This document shows, one piece after another, positions 6,420 to 9,258 of a DNA stretch of 9,258 nucleotides. The position numbers and the translations under genes are program-made. Source of the DNA: Acidimicrobiia bacterium (GTDB lineage Bacteria > Actinomycetota > Acidimicrobiia > Acidimicrobiales > Ilumatobacteraceae); NCBI GenBank assembly GCA_009927565.1, contig RFMT01000096.1, positions 1-9,258 of the forward strand, read 5' to 3'. The notes below the pieces were generated by a model. The model was not told the DNA's origin. It ran no database searches and saw nothing but the letters and a program-made list of their open reading frames with translations. The stretch's first letter is position 1. Every line of letters starts with the position of its first letter.

Positions 6420-7138
6420 GCGAAATGACAAGTGACCGACTCTATTTTCGGCAGTTGTTATCGGGACGTGATTTCGCCCGACACGATCAAGTTGCAGCAC
6501 AAATGGTGAATTTTGTTTATCTAATTGGCGATCTGCAAACCCGCGAGTGCGTCGTCGTAGACCCGGCCTACGCAGTTGACGACATCTTAAATATTGTTGA
6601 ACAGGACTCGATGAAACTGACCGGGGTCTTAGCCACGCATTACCACCCTGACCATGTGGGTGGCCAAATGATGGGCATGAAGATTCAAGGCGTCGCTGAT
6701 CTACTTGAAAAAACCCAAGTACCGATCCACATCAACAAACATGAAACTAAGTGGGTTTCACGAACCACTGGGCTCAATGAAAACGATCTTGTTCAGCATG
6801 AGGGTGGTGACAAGGTCAAAGTTGGCGATCTTTCAATCACATTCGTGCATACCCCCGGCCATACGCCTGGAAGTCAATGTTTTCTCGTCGAACAGCGTCT
6901 CGTTGCCGGTGACACCTTGTTTTTGGACGGTTGCGGACGAACTGATCTACCAGGAGGTAACCCCGGCGATCTTTACGCAAGTCTCCAAACACTCGCATCC
7001 CTGCCCCGAGAAACAATCGTTTGCCCAGGACACCAATATTCGGCATTACCGTCGGCGAATCTTGGCGACGTCGTTTCAACAAATCATGTCTTTAGACCGA
7101 GTAGCCAACAGCAATGGCTTGAATGGTTTGGGCACTAA
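6416..7138 (+). CDS. MBL-fold metallo-hydrolase, glyoxalase II / persulfide dioxygenase-like
   Basis: A 240-residue cytoplasmic metallo-beta-lactamase-fold enzyme with all seven family metal ligands: THYHPDH (His75, His77, Asp79, His80), TPGHTPG (His149), AGDTLF (Asp166) and PGHQYS (His206). After Asp166 comes GCGRTDLPGG (172-181), then LYASL and LP before PGH. GCGR is seen in glyoxalase II and ETHE1, GCGRTD especially in ETHE1-type persulfide dioxygenases, and GRTDLPGG also in generic COG0491 hydrolases, so the reaction is not settled. ATG 6416 overlaps the upstream TGA (ATGA), giving translational coupling; ATG 6425 is the next option. The stop overlaps the convergent TauE/SafE stop by 4 bp. 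Codon and base use return to the local norm after the AT-rich upstream gene. Confidence 0.9.
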   Translation: MSEMTSDRLYFRQLLSGRDFARHDQVAAQMVNFVYLIGDLQTRECVVVDPAYAVDDILNIVEQDSMKLTGVLATHYHPDHVGGQMMGMKIQGVADLLEKTQVPIHINKHETKWVSRTTGLNENDLVQHEGGDKVKVGDLSITFVHTPGHTPGSQCFLVEQRLVAGDTLFLDGCGRTDLPGGNPGDLYASLQTLASLPRETIVCPGHQYSALPSANLGDVVSTNHVFRPSSQQQWLEWFGH

Positions 7139-7866
7139 CCGAAGATCGCATTTGCAATCGCACTAAGACCGGTTGCAAAAAGCAAAACCAATACAAGATT
7201 GCGAAAATGATTCGGATCAATCCGACTGCGAAGACGAATTCCGAGCCAGATACCCAGACCCATCACCGGAATTGCTAACCCTGCAAGCAGCATCACCTCG
7301 CTTGTGACTTTGCCTGCGAGACCGAACGTGATCAGGGTGAGAAAGTTCAGCACCGTGAATACCCGATTCAACACCGCCCGAAAGTTCTCGGGAGAATAAT
7401 GCCGTGCGTGAAGCAAAAAAACTAATGGTGGTCCGTTGGTCGAAGTTGAAGTCGAAAGCACGCCTGCGATAACACCCATCGAATAATCAAAGGCAAGTGG
7501 CAACCGACGTAAATCAAATTCTCGAGAGCTCAAAAAGACTCCGATGAAAACAAAAATACCAAGCAGACCCTTCATCAGGCGTGGGTCGAGATTATTTAAC
7601 AACCACAAACCAAACGGCATCCCTAAAAGGGCCGACACAATGAGTCGTTGTGAGACATCTCGAGCCGAGACTGCCCTCGATTCATACCACTGAATGCTGC
7701 AGCTGACGGTAGATACTGCTGTCGCAGTAACTACGGCTACAGGCAGGTCGACAAAAAAAATCATCAGTGGCACCGAGATAAGCCCAAAGCCGAAACCGAA
7801 CAGAGCCTGAATAACCGCTGCACCAAACACGATTGCGGCAACTGCCAAGTATTGAGTCAACGACAT
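7135..7866 (-). CDS. TauE/SafE family permease (putative sulfite/sulfonate exporter)
   Basis: A 243-residue integral membrane protein with about seven to eight hydrophobic helices (roughly 6-28, 31-55, 76-92, 98-113, 128-151, 170-186, 189-210, 221-240). It shows the two TauE/SafE repeat signatures: GFGFGLISVPL at 24-34 after the first helix, and STSTSTNGPPLVF at 138-150 leading to LLHARHYSPENFRAVL. Length is normal for the family. Characterised members export sulfite, sulfoacetate or related anions across the inner membrane, but most members are uncharacterised. ATG 7866 is preceded by a weak GAGAAG at 8 nt. It lies 35 bp downstream of the aminotransferase stop on the same strand, so the two are probably co-transcribed. 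The 3' end overlaps the MBL gene's stop. Confidence 0.9.
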   Translation of the reverse strand: MSLTQYLAVAAIVFGAAVIQALFGFGFGLISVPLMIFFVDLPVAVVTATAVSTVSCSIQWYESRAVSARDVSQRLIVSALLGMPFGLWLLNNLDPRLMKGLLGIFVFIGVFLSSREFDLRRLPLAFDYSMGVIAGVLSTSTSTNGPPLVFLLHARHYSPENFRAVLNRVFTVLNFLTLITFGLAGKVTSEVMLLAGLAIPVMGLGIWLGIRLRSRIDPNHFRNLVLVLLFATGLSAIANAIFG

Positions 7867-7901
7867 CTGATACTTCTCGTCAAATCTTCGTCATTCAGGT
7901 G

Positions 7902-9258
7902 CTAACTAAACAGCGCCGCTAATGCAGAATCGAAAATCTCCGTGTGAGTATCTACATCACTTTCGGTGTGAAACGGTGACAATAGGGCCATATTGTGAAA
8001 CGGCGTAAGCAGAACTCCACGATTGAGCGCCCAAAGATGCATAAAGTTTTCAAGATCGGGGTCAACCCCCGCCGCGGCCTCCGCACCGTTCTTGGGCGAC
8101 GGGCAGAACCAATATTCGGCTCGGCAACCCAACTGTTGCACACTCCAGTCAAGATCATATTTTTGAATTGATTGTTCTACCCCGTCTGCCCACCTAGATG
8201 CAAGACTGATCGTTCGCTCAAACTGCTCGGGTAACAGTGCATTCGAAAGTGTCGCGCGTACGGCCGCCATTGCCAACACGCTTCCAGAAAGCGTGCCACC
8301 TAAACCCGATACATCTACGTCGTGACTTTGTAATGACTGTTCTGCTCTTTCCGCAAGTTGTTGCGACATTCCGTAAGCAGCAACCGGAATACCGCCGCCG
8401 ATCGTCTTTCCAATTACGAGCATGTCAGGTTCGAGATTCCACAACTTTGTTGCGCCGCCGGGGCCGGCACAAATTGTGTGAGTCTCGTCGACGATAAGTA
8501 TTACGCCGTGCTTGCGAGTAAGGTCGCGCACTCCGGAGAGATAGCCAGGTTCCGGTAGCACGATGCCGATATTGGTAAGAGCAGGTTCGATCAGCATGCA
8601 TGCAACATCGCCAAAACTCAATTGATTTTCTAGCGCCTCAAGATCGTTGTACGGAACGACGCGTGTCGTTAGTGAAGGATGAACTTGTGGCCCGATCGCA
8701 CCGTAGCGAGATACCGTCTCTCCGTGTGCATCTGCGACAACCAGAGTTTCGTCAACTGTGCCGTGGTAACACCAATCATGAACCAACACTTTTGGTCGTT
8801 TCGTTAAATGGCGCGATAGCCGCAACACAAAACGATTTGCATCAGTAGCACTTATCGAGAACTGCCACTTAGGCAAACCGAAGCGTTTCGACAACTCTTG
8901 GCCAACCCACGTCGCATCAACGCTCGGCAGCATCACAGTCGAACCGCGGTTCAATTGCGTTGTGATTGCCCTGTTGATTTCTTCAACTGCATGTCCGGTC
9001 ATTGAACCTGTATCGCCCAAACAAAAATCGATGAATTCGTTTCCGTCAAGATCTAAAAATTTTGCTCCCCTTGCTTCAGTCACAGAAATCGGGAAGGCGC
9101 CGGGCCATCGTTTCATCCAGGGCATCGGCACGCCGCCGATCAAAGAACCACCGGCACGCAAAGCCGCCTCTTTTGACTTCGGATGTCTAGCGACAAACGT
9201 CGCCTCCTCGTCAGCAATACGTGTCGCAAGTCTTGCGCGATCTACAGATATCTCATTA
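7902..9258 (-). CDS. Class III PLP-dependent aminotransferase, glutamate-1-semialdehyde aminomutase-like (5' end beyond window)
   Basis: The frame has no stop up to the right edge and encodes 451 visible residues. The stretch before TTG 9161 (NEISVDRARLATRIADEEAT and on) reads as the normal N-terminus of this subfamily, so the true start lies just past base 9258 rather than at 9161. Numbering from the edge: GGVPMPWM (41-48), FCLGDTGSMTGH (78-89), SATDANRF (136-143), YHGTVDE (164-170), VDETHTICAGPGG (256-268) with the PLP-binding Asp257, and GKTIGGG with the Schiff-base Lys284. It would transfer or shift an amino group using PLP in the cytoplasm. The DETHT motif and FCLGDTG separate it from true HemL, so a role in tetrapyrrole synthesis is doubtful; the substrate is unknown. 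It is first gene of a probable two-gene unit with the TauE/SafE permease. Confidence 0.92.
   Translation of the reverse strand, partial: NEISVDRARLATRIADEEATFVARHPKSKEAALRAGGSLIGGVPMPWMKRWPGAFPISVTEARGAKFLDLDGNEFIDFCLGDTGSMTGHAVEEINRAITTQLNRGSTVMLPSVDATWVGQELSKRFGLPKWQFSISATDANRFVLRLSRHLTKRPKVLVHDWCYHGTVDETLVVADAHGETVSRYGAIGPQVHPSLTTRVVPYNDLEALENQLSFGDVACMLIEPALTNIGIVLPEPGYLSGVRDLTRKHGVILIVDETHTICAGPGGATKLWNLEPDMLVIGKTIGGGIPVAAYGMSQQLAERAEQSLQSHDVDVSGLGGTLSGSVLAMAAVRATLSNALLPEQFERTISLASRWADGVEQSIQKYDLDWSVQQLGCRAEYWFCPSPKNGAEAAAGVDPDLENFMHLWALNRGVLLTPFHNMALLSPFHTESDVDTHTEIFDSALAALFS

Noticed and set aside
6705..7166. 153-codon plus-strand frame inside the MBL gene
   Set aside because: It overlaps the MBL coding sequence in another frame, while the MBL frame has every family ligand in place.
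7867..7901. Regulatory element in the 35-bp gap between aminotransferase and TauE/SafE
   Set aside because: No hairpin, TANNNT box at useful spacing or riboswitch-like structure; only a weak ribosome-site-like GAGAAG.
8237..8848. Several plus-strand frames inside the aminotransferase
   Set aside because: They are antisense shadows of a conserved PLP enzyme, with Arg/Ser-rich translations and no recognisable motif.

Overview
The window reads as chromosomal DNA of a gene-dense actinobacterium. The protein sequences look most like those of Acidimicrobiia (Ilumatobacter / aquatic acIV-type lineages): the FAD oxidoreductase N-terminus, the 'DETHT' class III aminotransferase, the MBL hydrolase and the small Cys-containing membrane-anchored protein all have that flavour. 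This placement comes from memory of the families, not from a search. GC is moderate: hand counts gave 52% in 8281-8520, 50% in 7141-7380 and 37% in 5641-5880. There is almost no non-coding DNA, starts are often GTG or TTG, and good Shine-Dalgarno sequences are rare. TANNNT -10-like boxes sit 6-7 nt before several start codons, which suggests leaderless transcription.

Layout. 1-66: possible tail of an upstream gene. 91-603 (+): membrane-anchored extracytoplasmic protein of unknown function. 600-1250 (-): hexapeptide-repeat acyltransferase, tail-to-tail with the previous gene. 1263-2678 (+): type B carboxylesterase, head-to-head with the acyltransferase. 2660-4037 (+): FAD-dependent DAO/PuuB-like oxidoreductase, broken by a frameshift inside its FAD-binding glycine motif. 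4038-5114 (-): Gfo/Idh/MocA dehydrogenase, tail-to-tail with the oxidoreductase. 5139-6419 (+): AT-rich polytopic protein resembling DUF2029/GT87 glycosyltransferases, head-to-head with the dehydrogenase. 6416-7138 (+): MBL-fold hydrolase coupled to it by ATGA. 7135-7866 (-): TauE/SafE permease. 7902->9258 (-): class III aminotransferase, reading off the right edge of the window.

How the genes relate. Likely transcription units are esterase + FAD oxidoreductase, GT87-like protein + MBL hydrolase, and aminotransferase + TauE/SafE. No single pathway joins them all. The right end (MBL protein with a GCGRTD motif, TauE/SafE permease, class III aminotransferase) allows a tentative sulfur/sulfonate reading. 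The esterase, oxidoreductase and Gfo/Idh genes suggest scavenging of small organic substrates.

I see no mobile element, CRISPR array, tRNA or rRNA, and no clear previously undescribed system. The most notable signals are the oxidoreductase frameshift, the two 12-bp divergent gaps that each carry or adjoin a symmetric TANNNTA box, and three convergent gene pairs whose stop codons overlap or abut.
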